Positions 42,710 through 51,108 are shown, numbered from the stretch's first letter. The stretch: 64,000 nucleotides of DNA from an uncultured Clostridia bacterium (GCA_934675735.1 CAKURR010000008.1:43922-107921), one strand, 5' to 3'. The notes: generated by a model from the letters alone, not told the origin. Translations and numbers: made by a program.

Positions 42710-42738
42710 TTGCATATTGCCTTTTTTTATGATATTCT
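42710..42738 (+). promoter_or_regulatory. Promoter of DUF1292 gene
   Basis: TTGCAT (42710-42715), 17-bp spacer, TATTCT (42733-42738). Confidence 0.65.
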
Positions 42739-42794
42739 TATATACAGATACGAGCTTCGGTTTGTATCGTATGACGAAAGCGAGGGTTTTAACC

Positions 42795-43094
42795 ATGGAT
42801 GATATGGAAAAGATGGAGAATGATAACATCATCGTTCTGACCGATGAAGACGGCACCGATGTGGAATTTGAGTTCTGCGCGTCCATCGAATACGAGGGCA
42901 ACGAGTATGTCGTGCTGCTGCCGACCGATGACGACGACGGCGAAGTCGTTATTCTCCAGGTGATGGAGGATGAGGAGTCCGACGACGAGGACGAAGTGAC
43001 CTATGTCGGCGTGGACGACGAGGATGTGCTCCAGAAGGTGTTTGATATCTTCAAGGAGCAGGCGGGCGACGAGTTCGACTTCGACGAGGAGTAA
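42795..43094 (+). CDS. DUF1292 (YrzB-like) acidic protein
   Basis: 99-residue, strongly acidic protein. The DUF1292 core (NIIVLTDEDGTDVEFEFCASIEYEGNEYVVLLP) starts near residue 10, and the tail is Asp/Glu-rich ending EFDFDEE. Function unknown; in Bacillus and Clostridium yrzB is next to ruvX and yrzL, which are not present here. The ATG at 42795 is chosen because it gives the family length and has GAGGG about 10 bases upstream; a start at 42771 (MTKARVL) is possible. Confidence 0.85.
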   Translation: MDDMEKMENDNIIVLTDEDGTDVEFEFCASIEYEGNEYVVLLPTDDDDGEVVILQVMEDEESDDEDEVTYVGVDDEDVLQKVFDIFKEQAGDEFDFDEE

Positions 43095-43111
43095 AAATCC
43101 GACAGATAATC

Positions 43112-43147
43112 AAAGGGAGCGTGTCCGCCAAGGGCACGCTCCCTTTT
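43112..43147. terminator. Bidirectional terminator between DUF1292 gene and lexA
   Basis: AAAGGGAGCGTG pairs with CACGCTCCCTTT, with A and T runs outside, serving both converging genes. Confidence 0.9.
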
Positions 43148-43763
43148 AGAATTTGCGAATCAAGCTGACGACTTTGCCGAGGATGGTCACCGTGGGCACG
43201 ATGATGGGTTCCATCGCGTCGTTTTCCGGTTGAAGGCGGATGTGGCCGTTTTCCCTGTAAAACCGTTTGACGGTGGCCTCGTCGTCAATCATGGCGACGA
43301 CGATTTCGCCGTTGTTGGCGTCCGGCTGTTTGTGGACGACGATGTAGTCGTCATTCATAATGCCGGCCTGAATCATGCTTTCGCCGCGCACGCGGAGGAT
43401 GAAAACATCGCCGCGGCCGACCATGTCCTCCGGCAGCGTCATGGTTTCTTCGATGTTTTCTTCCGCCAGAATCGGCGTTCCGGCCGCAACGCGGCCAAGC
43501 ACGGGAATTTCGCGAAGCGATACGGTTTCGGATTCGGCAAGCGCGGGGGAAAGCCCCATTGCGCGGGGCTTCATGGCGTCGCGATGAAGCAGCCCTTTTT
43601 TTTCAAGGCGCGTCAGATGACCATGCACCGTCGAGGTGGATTTCAGGCCGACGGCTTCGCCGATTTCGCGAACGGAAGGCGCATAACCGCGGGTTTTGAT
43701 TTCCTGCTCGATATAAGCCAGAATGCGGGACTGCATGTCGCCGCGCGGTTTCTGAACGGCCAT
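43146..43763 (-). CDS. lexA: SOS repressor LexA
   Basis: 205 residues, standard size. N-terminal winged helix (residues 1-70, with SVREIGEAVGLKSTSTVHGHLTRLEKKGLL recognition region), self-cleavage site Ala-Gly in GRVAAGTPI, catalytic serine in RGESM, and catalytic lysine in DDEATVKRF. The ATG at 43763 has AAAGGTG upstream; the open frame continues beyond without signal. It represses DNA-damage genes and itself: a perfect CGAAC-N4-GTTTG operator lies upstream of its promoter. Confidence 0.96.
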   Translation of the reverse strand: MAVQKPRGDMQSRILAYIEQEIKTRGYAPSVREIGEAVGLKSTSTVHGHLTRLEKKGLLHRDAMKPRAMGLSPALAESETVSLREIPVLGRVAAGTPILAEENIEETMTLPEDMVGRGDVFILRVRGESMIQAGIMNDDYIVVHKQPDANNGEIVVAMIDDEATVKRFYRENGHIRLQPENDAMEPIIVPTVTILGKVVSLIRKF

Positions 43764-43800
43764 AAAACGCACACCTTTCGCTGCAAAACATTTCAACACA

Positions 43801-43830
43801 ATTATACCACATTCGATTTGCAAAAGGCAA
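43801..43830 (-). promoter_or_regulatory. lexA promoter
   Basis: TTGCCT (43830-43825), 18-bp spacer, TATAAT (43806-43801) on the minus strand, 38 bases before lexA. Confidence 0.7.
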
Positions 43831-43837
43831 GCACTGT

Positions 43838-43851
43838 CAAACATATGTTCG
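43838..43851. promoter_or_regulatory. LexA (SOS) box in divergent promoter region
   Basis: On the minus strand CGAACATATGTTTG, a perfect match to the Firmicute CGAAC-N4-GTTYG operator. It lies 7 bases upstream of the lexA -35 and 20 bases upstream of the -35 of the opposite gene, so it could control both. Confidence 0.9.
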
Positions 43852-43871
43852 CATTTTGCAAAAGAAAACGC

Positions 43872-43900
43872 TTGCTTGAAACCCGAATCGGTGCTATAAT
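43872..43900 (+). promoter_or_regulatory. Promoter of the Cys-rich gene opposite lexA
   Basis: TTGCTT (43872-43877), 17-bp spacer, TATAAT (43895-43900). Confidence 0.8.
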
Positions 43901-43930
43901 GAGCGAACAAGAACGCAAGGGGATAGGGCA

Positions 43931-44227
43931 ATGGAGACAAAACGCTGTGTTTTATATGATCGGGAATGCATAGAGTGCGGCGAATGCAACATGTGCGATC
44001 TCGACCCGAATAAGATTTGCGACAACTGCGGAAAGTGCATTGGGCTGGACCACACCGACAAGAGTCCGGAATATCGGGCGATTAAGGTGGACGGCATCAT
44101 CGATGAGACGATGGACCCGAACGACTATCTTTACGATGAAGAGACGCTCGATGATTCCGATGAAGATGGGATGGACGACCTGTTCGGTGACGATTTGTTT
44201 CCGTTTGTGCGCGGCAATCAAAAGTAA
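43931..44227 (+). CDS. Cys-cluster acidic protein divergent from lexA
   Basis: 98 residues. The N-terminal third has eight cysteines in two groups: C6, C13, C16, C19, C22 and C30, C33, C36, spaced C-x2-C like zinc ribbons or ferredoxin-type clusters. The C-terminal half is very acidic (DEETLDDSDEDGMDDL). No transmembrane segment. I do not recognise a characterised family. Good promoter and AAGGGGAT site. Divergence from lexA with a shared SOS box suggests, but does not prove, a damage-linked role. Confidence 0.8.
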   Translation: METKRCVLYDRECIECGECNMCDLDPNKICDNCGKCIGLDHTDKSPEYRAIKVDGIIDETMDPNDYLYDEETLDDSDEDGMDDLFGDDLFPFVRGNQK

Positions 44228-44242
44228 TCGGTGATACAGGCA

Positions 44243-44300
44243 AAAAAAGTCGGATGGATGCGATGATAAACTTCGCAAAACATCCGACTTTTTGCTTTTT
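44243..44300. terminator. Bidirectional terminator between Cys-cluster gene and recombinase
   Basis: AAAAAAGTCGGATG pairs with CATCCGACTTTTT, loop of 24 bases, with further T-run on the plus side. Confidence 0.85.
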
Positions 44301-44320
44301 TTGACGGTGAAAGCAGCGCT

Positions 44321-45424
44321 TTAAGGCTTTGGTGCATCGGCATGCACGGGCTCTTCGCGCAGAATCGTCTTTTGCGCGGCAATGCGGCGGTGATCCTCGG
44401 CGATGGCCGCGTAATGCTTGCGCGTTATGTTGACGTCCGAGTGGCCGAGCACATCGGCAACCAGATAAATGTCGCCCGTTTCGCGGTACAGGTTGGTGCC
44501 GAACGTGCTTCTGAGCTTGTGAGGGCTGATTTTTTTCTTCAAAGGCGCGGCGATGGCCGCGTATTTTTTGACCATGTTTTCAACCGCGCGCTGCGTGATG
44601 CGCCGCCGCTGGATGGAGAGAAAAAACGCATCCTCGTGGCCGGGCAGAGTTTCGATTTCCCTGCGTTCGGCGAGATAATCTTTCAGTGCGTCTGCGACCT
44701 CGTCCGAAAGATACAGAATGACCTCCTTGCCGCCTTTTCGGGTGACGACGAAGGCGTTCTGCTCAAAATCGAAGTCGTCGATGTTCAGTCCCACGCATTC
44801 GCTGATACGAATGCCCGTGCCCAGAAACAGCGAAAGCATCGCGACATCGCGCTTTTTTGTAATATTGTGGTATTTTTGGCAGCTTTTGGGCAGCGATTGG
44901 CCGCTTTCGGCGACATCCAGAATGCGGGCGACTTCATCCACATCCAGACGGATAATGGCATGCTCGTGAAGCTTGGGCAGCGGAACGAGCGAAGCGGTGT
45001 TGCTTTCGATCAGCCCTTCGGCAAACAGATATTTATAAAACGCCCGCAGCGAGGCATATTTGCGCTTGATGCCGTATTCGTGGTTGGTCATCTCGCGGGA
45101 AGCGGTTTCGCCGTCCTCAAGCGTTTCGTTTTTGACGTAAAGCGTCAGGTAACGCGCATAGCGTTCCAAATCCTGCTTGGTGACCTGAGCGACGTCCGCC
45201 GCGGTGAACGCGGTGACAGGCTTGCCGTCAAACTTGGGCAGTTCGTCGGAGAGATATTGAAAAAACAGCTTGAGGTCGTAAGCATAGCTGAGCCGCGTCA
45301 AAACGCTGGTCTGCTGCTCGATAGCCATGAAGTAATCGGAGCAGCATTCCGGCAATTCACGCTGAAGCTCGCGCAGATGCTTGGTGCGGGTCAGCTGGGC
45401 CTGCGTGTGGTAGTCGTTAGGCAT
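44321..45424 (-). CDS. Tyrosine site-specific recombinase (Xer-like)
   Basis: 367 residues. The N-terminal SAM-like core-binding domain (about 25-150, with an inserted segment) and the C-terminal catalytic domain with R in GTGIRISE, K in a beta-hairpin after VVTRKGGKE, HKLR, LGHSDV and the nucleophile KHY. This is the R-K-H-R-H-Y set. It is longer than XerC/XerD (about 300) because of the inserted segment in the N-terminal half and a tail. No phage or transposon genes flank it, and such genes often lie near lexA in Clostridia, so a chromosomal role is likelier than an integrase. Confidence 0.9.
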   Translation of the reverse strand: MPNDYHTQAQLTRTKHLRELQRELPECCSDYFMAIEQQTSVLTRLSYAYDLKLFFQYLSDELPKFDGKPVTAFTAADVAQVTKQDLERYARYLTLYVKNETLEDGETASREMTNHEYGIKRKYASLRAFYKYLFAEGLIESNTASLVPLPKLHEHAIIRLDVDEVARILDVAESGQSLPKSCQKYHNITKKRDVAMLSLFLGTGIRISECVGLNIDDFDFEQNAFVVTRKGGKEVILYLSDEVADALKDYLAERREIETLPGHEDAFFLSIQRRRITQRAVENMVKKYAAIAAPLKKKISPHKLRSTFGTNLYRETGDIYLVADVLGHSDVNITRKHYAAIAEDHRRIAAQKTILREEPVHADAPKP

Positions 45425-45443
45425 AAACGTTCATTCCTTTGCG

Positions 45444-45480
45444 GTAGACTTCGTAAAACCGGTGTTTCGCGAAGTCTTAC
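45444..45480. repeat. Inverted repeat upstream of the tyrosine recombinase
   Basis: GTAGACTTCG on one side and CGAAGTCTTAC on the other, with a near-symmetric centre AAAACCGGTGTTT. About 37 bases, 20 bases upstream of the recombinase start. It could be a recombinase binding site, an operator, or an mRNA hairpin near the start. Confidence 0.6.
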
Positions 45481-45532
45481 GAATCCTTCCCCATGAAGGT
45501 TTTGAGACCGATTGAGCCTGAAATCCGGCGGT

Positions 45533-45979
45533 TCAGGCGTCGTTTCGATGGTCGCGAATCTGGCCCGTAGCCAGCTCGTCGCACCGGTTGTTCCACGGGT
45601 TGTCAGCGTGCCCCTTTACTTTGATAATCGTGACCTGATGCGGCTGCATGACGGTCAGCAGCCATTTCCAAAGGTCTTGGTTTTCAACGGGCTTTTTAGA
45701 CGCGGTTTTCCAGCCGTTGCGCTGCCAGCCGTCAATCCAGTTCTGCTTAAACGCATTGACCAGATACGCGGAATCCGAATACAGCGTCACGGCGCACGGT
45801 TGTTTGAGCGCCGTGAACCCCTGAACGGCGGCGAAAAGCTCCATGCGGTTGTTGGTTGTATCCGGCATAAAACCCGAAATTTCTTTTTTGTGCTCGCCGA
45901 ACATGAGCACGGTTCCCCAACCGCCGGGGCCGGGATTGCCCGAGCAGGCCCCGTCGGTATACATGATGATCTCTTTCAC
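45533..45979 (-). CDS. rnhA: Ribonuclease HI
   Basis: Degrades RNA in RNA-DNA hybrids. 148 residues, E. coli RnhA size. DEDD residues are seen in YTDGACSGNPGPGGWG, NRMELFAA, YSDSAYLVN, and the final aspartate near NNRCDELA. The basic handle (WQRNGWKTASKKPVENQDLW) is present. GTG start with GACGAGG upstream. The C-terminal part may be cotranscribed with proC upstream (40-base gap, no terminator). Confidence 0.95.
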   Translation of the reverse strand: MKEIIMYTDGACSGNPGPGGWGTVLMFGEHKKEISGFMPDTTNNRMELFAAVQGFTALKQPCAVTLYSDSAYLVNAFKQNWIDGWQRNGWKTASKKPVENQDLWKWLLTVMQPHQVTIIKVKGHADNPWNNRCDELATGQIRDHRNDA

Positions 45980-46019
45980 AAAAACCTCGTCGTTTCAAAA
46001 TATAACTTTAGATTCAGAA

Positions 46020-46817
46020 TTATTTTTTCGACATGCGCAGGGTTTTCTCAATCGTCGCGCCGACGGCATCCATCACGGCGGCGCGCATGCCGCCTTTTTC
46101 AAGCGCATACATGCCCTCGATGGTCGTGCCGCCCGGCGAGCAGACCGCGTCCTTCAGTTTGCCGGGGTGTTCGCCGGTCTCAAGCACCATCTTGGCCGCG
46201 CCGACGAGCGTCTGGGCGGCCAGCTCATACGCCAGCGCGCGCGGCACGCCGTAACGCACGCCGCCGTCGGCCATCGCTTCGATAAACGCATAGACAAACG
46301 CGGGGCCGCAGCCGCTGATACCGTTTGCGGGCGTGTAGACGTGGTCTTCCACCACGGCAACCTTGCCTGCGGCGGAAAAAATGCGCTTGGCAAAGGCAAA
46401 TTCCTCATCCGTGCAGGTGCATAGGCTTGAAATCAGGCTCATGCCCTCGCCCACGGCAAGCGGCGTGTTGGGCATGACGCGGACAAAGCGCGCCGTTTCC
46501 GGAAGCGCGTCTTTGAGCATGTCAAACGTCCATCCGGCGATGATGGAGATGACGAATTTGCCCGCCAGCGCGTCGTGAATTTCGCGAAGAACATCCGCCG
46601 CATAAACGGGCTTGACGGCCAGCAGAACACAGTCCGCCGCTTCGGCCAGCGAAACATTGTCCTGTATGATGTGAACGCCCTTTTGAGCCAGTTCCGCGCT
46701 CTTTTCGGGGTGTTTGCGGCTGACATAAAGGCTGTCAGCCGGAAGCGCGTCTTGATTCAGAATACCGTTTATGATGGCCGAGCCCATATTGCCCGCGCCG
46801 ATAAAACCGAGTTTCAT
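46020..46817 (-). CDS. proC: Pyrroline-5-carboxylate reductase
   Basis: Last step of proline synthesis, NADPH-dependent. 265 residues. N-terminal GFIGAGNMGSAI dinucleotide fold, MPNTPLAVGEGMSL, and the C-terminal signature SGCGPAFVYAFIEA and CSPGGTTIEGMYALEKGG. GGGAGG precedes the ATG. proA and proB are absent here. Its promoter is embedded in the terminator of the upstream gene. Confidence 0.97.
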   Translation of the reverse strand: MKLGFIGAGNMGSAIINGILNQDALPADSLYVSRKHPEKSAELAQKGVHIIQDNVSLAEAADCVLLAVKPVYAADVLREIHDALAGKFVISIIAGWTFDMLKDALPETARFVRVMPNTPLAVGEGMSLISSLCTCTDEEFAFAKRIFSAAGKVAVVEDHVYTPANGISGCGPAFVYAFIEAMADGGVRYGVPRALAYELAAQTLVGAAKMVLETGEHPGKLKDAVCSPGGTTIEGMYALEKGGMRAAVMDAVGATIEKTLRMSKK

Positions 46818-46860
46818 GATTCATGCCTCCCGATTGCCATTCATTTTGTAAACGCTATCT

Positions 46861-46889
46861 ATTGTAGCGAAAAAAGGCGGATTCGTCAA
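46861..46889 (-). promoter_or_regulatory. proC promoter
   Basis: TTGACG (46889-46884), 17-bp spacer, TACAAT (46866-46861) on the minus strand. The -35 box lies in the 3' arm of a terminator hairpin. Confidence 0.8.
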
Positions 46890-46909
46890 TTCGCAAAACC
46901 GACGAATCC
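46867..46909 (-). terminator. Second terminator after the heptad-repeat gene
   Basis: GGCGGATTCGTC pairs with GACGAATCCGCC (12 bp), followed by TTTTTT on the minus strand. Confidence 0.85.
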
Positions 46910-46923
46910 GCCCCGAACCATCG

Positions 46924-46957
46924 AAAAAGCGCCGCCCGTTTTGCCGGACGGCGCTTT
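46924..46957 (-). terminator. First terminator after the heptad-repeat gene
   Basis: On the minus strand GCGCCGTCCG pairs with CGGGCGGCGC (one G-U pair), then TTTTTC, 10 bases after the stop codon. Confidence 0.85.
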
Positions 46958-46966
46958 GAAACGAAG

Positions 46967-48793
46967 TTACTTGTTCAGGTCGCTGCGGATGATATACACC
47001 ACGTCGTGCGACATATCGTCGCTGACCAAATCAAAGGAAGCATCGGAAGAAAGCTGATTCTTCGTGTTTTCAAACACGTCGAGCGCTTTCTGCACGTCGC
47101 CGTTCAGCAGCGGCAGCACGTCGGCGCTGAGCGTCTGCTTGAGCTCATTAAGACCGTCGGCCAGCTGCGCGGTGCCGTCGCTCAGCTGAGAAGCGCCGTT
47201 GACCAGCTGCGTGCTGCCGTCGTGGAGCGCAGCGGCACCCTGAGCGGCTTGGCTGACGCTGTCGGTGTAGCTACTCAGGCCCGTGACGAACGTGTTGACG
47301 GAATCAAGCTGGGTTTTCAGAGAAGCCAGCGCTTCATAACCGGCTTTCGCGGGCGCAATGGCCTCTTCAAGCTGCTTCTGAACGGATTCGTCGGCGACAT
47401 TCTGCTCGACCAGCGCATCAATTTGTTCCGCAACCGCGGCTTCAAGCTTAGCCTGAATGTCGTCGCTGCCCATCAGCTGTTCAATAGCCGCGCTGATTTG
47501 CTGAGCTTGTTCATGCGTCACCTGTCCGGCGGAGACGGCCTTGCTGTAATCCTCGGCTGTCATGGTCAGGCCGCTCTGCGCCAGAACGCTTTCCAGAACC
47601 TGAGCCTGCACGGCCTGCGTCACGCCTTCACGCACGGCTTTTTCCTGCTTCATGACTTCGGCCTTGACCTGCTCACGCGCCGCATCCTGAGCGGTCGCAA
47701 GCAGCGTTTTGGGGTCGAGCTGAGCGAGCGCTGCGTCCAGCACATCGGCATAATTCGTGCTCGTCAGTTCCGGCAGCGTGATGCCGGCTGCATCCAGGCC
47801 TGCCGCGGCAAGCTGCTGGTTGGCCGTGGCCAGAACCGCGTCGAACAGCTGCGCCGCCCCCTGATTCAGCGCATCGTTGTTGGAAACCAGCGTCGTCAGG
47901 CCGTTTTCGAGCTCGGAAGCGCCGTCGTCAAGGCTCTTTGCACCGTCGTTCAAAGACTTGGCGCCGTCGTTCAGCGCCGCAACGCCGTCATACAGCGTGA
48001 ACAGCGCGGAGAGACCGTCGTGCAGCTTGCCTTCGCCTTCCGGCAGGGCCTCGCCGTCGCAAAGCGCGGTCAGACCGGCTTTCAGCTCGTTCACGTTGTC
48101 GCTCAAATCGTCGATTTTTTCATCCGCTTCATCGCAGAACCACGAAAGCGGTTCGGAGGTCGCAAACGTCATCATCCAGCTCAAATCCGCATGGTCGGCG
48201 GTTGCCGTCACGGTGAAATGTGTCGGGAGTTCGGCATCCGCGTCCATGCCGGGCACGGCCCAGCCGACGAGCACCTTGTGATTGCCGTCGTTCATTACAG
48301 CGCCGTTTTCAACGCTGATATCGGACAGCGTGTTTTCGTCAATGGGCATCACGCTCAGCGCGAGATACGGCGTATTTTCGGCCATCAGGAAGCTGACGTC
48401 CATCGTCACAACACCCTGAGCGTTTTTGATGTCCTCTGCGGTGGCTTCCTTGCCGTCCAGCGTAAAGGTGACCTGCGGCAGAACATCCGGACGCTTATCC
48501 GACGTGCCCTGATAGATGATGCTGCTGCCGTCCGCCTGCCAGGTCAGCGTTTCGCCGTCCAGCGTAAACGTCTCGTGGCCGCCGACATTTTCGATCGCCG
48601 TGAGCATCGAGCGGTCGTCAAGCACATCCAGCCCGTCGCTGTTTTCCAGATGCACATTATCCAGAAGCGTCTGTATTTCGCCGTCGTGGTTGACAACAAC
48701 ATAAACGCGTTCGTGCTTGGCCGTCTCGGCGCTGGCCGTGCAGCCGGCCGCGACACAAAGCGCTGTCAGCAGCGCTATCGCATGCTTTTTCAT
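46967..48793 (-). CDS. Secreted heptad-repeat protein, MMPL partner
   Basis: 608 residues with an N-terminal signal sequence (MKKHAIALLTALCVAAGCTASAE; the GC-TAS could be a lipobox). Residues 30-230 look beta-rich; 230-600 are helical with seven-residue repeats of the type LNDGAKS, and a terminal run LHDGSTQLVNGASQLSDGTAQLADGL, the DG-x2-L pattern found in YhgE/Pip-like exported proteins. No enzymatic motif. The MMPL exporter gene lies 46 bases upstream, so the pair likely forms an export complex, with this part as an envelope-spanning helical element. Confidence 0.75.
   Translation of the reverse strand: MKKHAIALLTALCVAAGCTASAETAKHERVYVVVNHDGEIQTLLDNVHLENSDGLDVLDDRSMLTAIENVGGHETFTLDGETLTWQADGSSIIYQGTSDKRPDVLPQVTFTLDGKEATAEDIKNAQGVVTMDVSFLMAENTPYLALSVMPIDENTLSDISVENGAVMNDGNHKVLVGWAVPGMDADAELPTHFTVTATADHADLSWMMTFATSEPLSWFCDEADEKIDDLSDNVNELKAGLTALCDGEALPEGEGKLHDGLSALFTLYDGVAALNDGAKSLNDGAKSLDDGASELENGLTTLVSNNDALNQGAAQLFDAVLATANQQLAAAGLDAAGITLPELTSTNYADVLDAALAQLDPKTLLATAQDAAREQVKAEVMKQEKAVREGVTQAVQAQVLESVLAQSGLTMTAEDYSKAVSAGQVTHEQAQQISAAIEQLMGSDDIQAKLEAAVAEQIDALVEQNVADESVQKQLEEAIAPAKAGYEALASLKTQLDSVNTFVTGLSSYTDSVSQAAQGAAALHDGSTQLVNGASQLSDGTAQLADGLNELKQTLSADVLPLLNGDVQKALDVFENTKNQLSSDASFDLVSDDMSHDVVYIIRSDLNK
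47911..47998 (-). repeat. 21-base tandem repeats in the heptad gene
   Basis: Four imperfect copies coding LNDGAKS-type heptads (ALNDGAK, SLNDGAK, SLDDGAS, ELENGLT). The repeats could change copy number by slippage. Confidence 0.7.
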
Positions 48794-48839
48794 AAGGTTT
48801 CCATCCTTTCTTTCTAATCGGAGCGTTATCGGTCGAAAG

Positions 48840-50906
48840 TTACGCTTTTTTCTTCATGCCAAACGTCGTGTGCACGATGAAACCGTCGCAGAGCAGCAGC
48901 ATCGCGGGCAGCAGGAACAACACAACCGCCACAGAGCACAGTGCGCCGCGCGCAATCAGGCTGCACATCGAGGAGATGATATCGATGTTGGAATACAGGC
49001 CGACACCGAAGGTCGAAGCGAAGAAGCTGACGCCGCTGACCAGAATGGACTGCGCGGAAGCGGCAACCGCTTCGCCGACGGCTTCCTTCTTGCCCTTTCC
49101 GGCGATTCGGCCCTGCTTGTAACGCGTCGTCATTAGAATTGCATAATCGACAGTCGCGCCGAGCTGAATGGTCGAAATCAGAATCGGACCGACGAACGGA
49201 AGCGTTGTGCCCGTGAAATACGGGATGCACAGGTTCAGCGCGATGGCCAGCTCAATCATGGCGACGAGCAGAATCGGCAGAGAGAACGACTTGAGCACCA
49301 GCGCGATGATGACGAAAATCGCCGCAATGGAGATGGCGCTGACGACCTTGAAGTCACGGTCGGTGCAGTTGATGAGATCCTTCGTGCAGGGCGCTTCGCC
49401 GATGAGCATGCCGCCTTCGTCATACTTTTTGATGATGGCGTTCAGCTCGTCGATTTGCCGATTGACCGCGTCAGAAGAGATGACGTAGGACGAAGAAATC
49501 AGCATCATCTGATAGCGGTCTCCCTTGAGCAGGCTCGTCACGTCGGACGGCAGGATGCTTTCGGGAATGTTGCTGCCCAGCAGACTGTCCAGCGACAGCA
49601 CATCCTGAACGCCGTCCACCTGCTCAAATTCTTCCGTCATCGCAATGACGTCCTTCTGAGATACGTCCGAATCAATCAGAACCAGGTGGTTCGTGGACAC
49701 GTCAAACGTCTCGGAAAGCTTTTCGTTCGCCTGAACCGAAAGCAGATCCTCCGGCAGGCAGGAGCTCATGTCATAGTAGACGTTCACGTGGTTGTAGCCG
49801 TAGAACGCCGGAATGCACAACACGATGGCCAATACGCAAAGCACTTTATAATGTTTGACGATGAAACGGCTGATGTTCGCCACGCTCGGCAGGAGCGGCT
49901 TGTGCGAAGTCTTGGTAATCAGCCCATCCATCATGCGGATGACGCACGGAAGCAGCGTCACCGTGCCCAGCACGCCGAGGATAACGCCTTTGCTCATGAC
50001 GATGCCGAGGTCACGGCCGAGCGTGAAGCTCATGAAGCAGATGGCGACGAAGCCCGCGACGGTCGTCAGGCTGCTGCCGATAATCGAGCTGAACGTCTGC
50101 CCGATTGCGGCGGCCATAGCCTTGTCGCGGTCGCTGCAAAGGGTCTTTTGCTCCTTGTAGCTGTGCCAGAGGAAGATGGAATAATCCAGCGTCACGGCGA
50201 GCTGAAGCACGGCGGCGACAGCCTTGGTGATGTAGGAAATTTCACCCATGAAGTAGTTGCTGCCCATGTTCCAGAGGATGGAAACGCCGATGCAGCAAAG
50301 GAAGATGAGCGGCAGCAGGAACGAATCCATCGTCAGCATCAGAACGACGCAGCAGAGCGCAACGGCGATGGCGACGTAAGTGCCTTCCTGCTCTTCCACC
50401 AGCGCCTTGGTATCCGTCACCACGGCAGACAGGCCGGAAACGAAGCACTTTGCCCCCGCCGCTTTGCGGATATCGGCAATGGCTTCCATCGTGCCTTCTG
50501 CCGAGGATGTATCATCGAAGAAAACCGCGAAGATGCGATCCTCGCCGTTTTCAAAGCGCTCGCGCAGATCGTCCGGCAGAATTTCGGAAGGAATCGAGCC
50601 CTTCAGCGCGGATGCATAGCCGATAACCGTATCGACGTGCGGAATCTGCCGAATGGTTTCTTCCAAATCCGCCTGTTCCACTTCGCTCAGCCCTTCGGTG
50701 ATGCAAAGCGAAAACGCGCCTTTGCCGAAATCTTCCATCAGGATGTTTTGACCCTTGATGGTGTCCAAATCCTCCGGCAGATAATACAGAAGGTCGTATT
50801 TGACCCGGGTGGCCGCCATACCGAATATCGACGGAATCATCAGCGCCAAACCGATGATAACCACGATTACACGGTGCTTGACCATCCACCTTGCAAATCG
50901 GTTCAC
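48840..50906 (-). CDS. MMPL/RND family membrane exporter
   Basis: 688 residues with about twelve hydrophobic segments in two halves, each half starting with one helix and a large extracellular loop. Motifs such as AVTLDYSIFLWHSY and GATVDYAILMTTRYKQGR, with the aspartate-tyrosine pairs used for proton coupling in MMPL proteins, are duplicated. Family members export lipids or hydrophobic compounds. GTG start with GGAGGAAC upstream. Divergent TetR regulator and a secreted partner suggest an envelope-lipid or drug-resistance exporter; the substrate is not determinable. Confidence 0.92.
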   Translation of the reverse strand: MNRFARWMVKHRVIVVIIGLALMIPSIFGMAATRVKYDLLYYLPEDLDTIKGQNILMEDFGKGAFSLCITEGLSEVEQADLEETIRQIPHVDTVIGYASALKGSIPSEILPDDLRERFENGEDRIFAVFFDDTSSAEGTMEAIADIRKAAGAKCFVSGLSAVVTDTKALVEEQEGTYVAIAVALCCVVLMLTMDSFLLPLIFLCCIGVSILWNMGSNYFMGEISYITKAVAAVLQLAVTLDYSIFLWHSYKEQKTLCSDRDKAMAAAIGQTFSSIIGSSLTTVAGFVAICFMSFTLGRDLGIVMSKGVILGVLGTVTLLPCVIRMMDGLITKTSHKPLLPSVANISRFIVKHYKVLCVLAIVLCIPAFYGYNHVNVYYDMSSCLPEDLLSVQANEKLSETFDVSTNHLVLIDSDVSQKDVIAMTEEFEQVDGVQDVLSLDSLLGSNIPESILPSDVTSLLKGDRYQMMLISSSYVISSDAVNRQIDELNAIIKKYDEGGMLIGEAPCTKDLINCTDRDFKVVSAISIAAIFVIIALVLKSFSLPILLVAMIELAIALNLCIPYFTGTTLPFVGPILISTIQLGATVDYAILMTTRYKQGRIAGKGKKEAVGEAVAASAQSILVSGVSFFASTFGVGLYSNIDIISSMCSLIARGALCSVAVVLFLLPAMLLLCDGFIVHTTFGMKKKA

Positions 50907-50950
50907 AAGAGTTCCTCCTTTTTGAACTTCGTTTGGTTATTGAACATCGT

Positions 50951-50965
50951 GTTGACTTTATCAAC
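50951..50965. promoter_or_regulatory. Putative TetR operator
   Basis: Palindrome GTTGA-CTTTA-TCAAC overlapping the -35 box of the TetR gene and about 45 bases upstream of the MMPL start, suited to control both directions. Confidence 0.6.
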
Positions 50966-50980
50966 GAACGATAGTATAAT
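50952..50980 (+). promoter_or_regulatory. TetR gene promoter
   Basis: TTGACT (50952-50957), 17-bp spacer, TATAAT (50975-50980). Confidence 0.85.
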
Positions 50981-51108
50981 GTGATTGGTGATGAAAATCA
51001 ATAAACAGATTCTCGAAGTCAGTTCAGCCATCAGACAAAAATTGGCAAAACGATAAAAATTGAACACAAAATTCAAATGTGTTGAGAAAAAAGAGGCGTT
51101 TACAGACT

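Noticed and set aside
44321..45424. The tyrosine recombinase as a prophage or integrative-element integrase
   Set aside because: No phage, conjugation or excisionase genes nearby, no tRNA target or direct repeats; flanks are conserved housekeeping genes.
47911..47998. Tandem repeats as a CRISPR array
   Set aside because: Units are 21 bases, direct and contiguous without spacers, and lie in frame inside a coding region.
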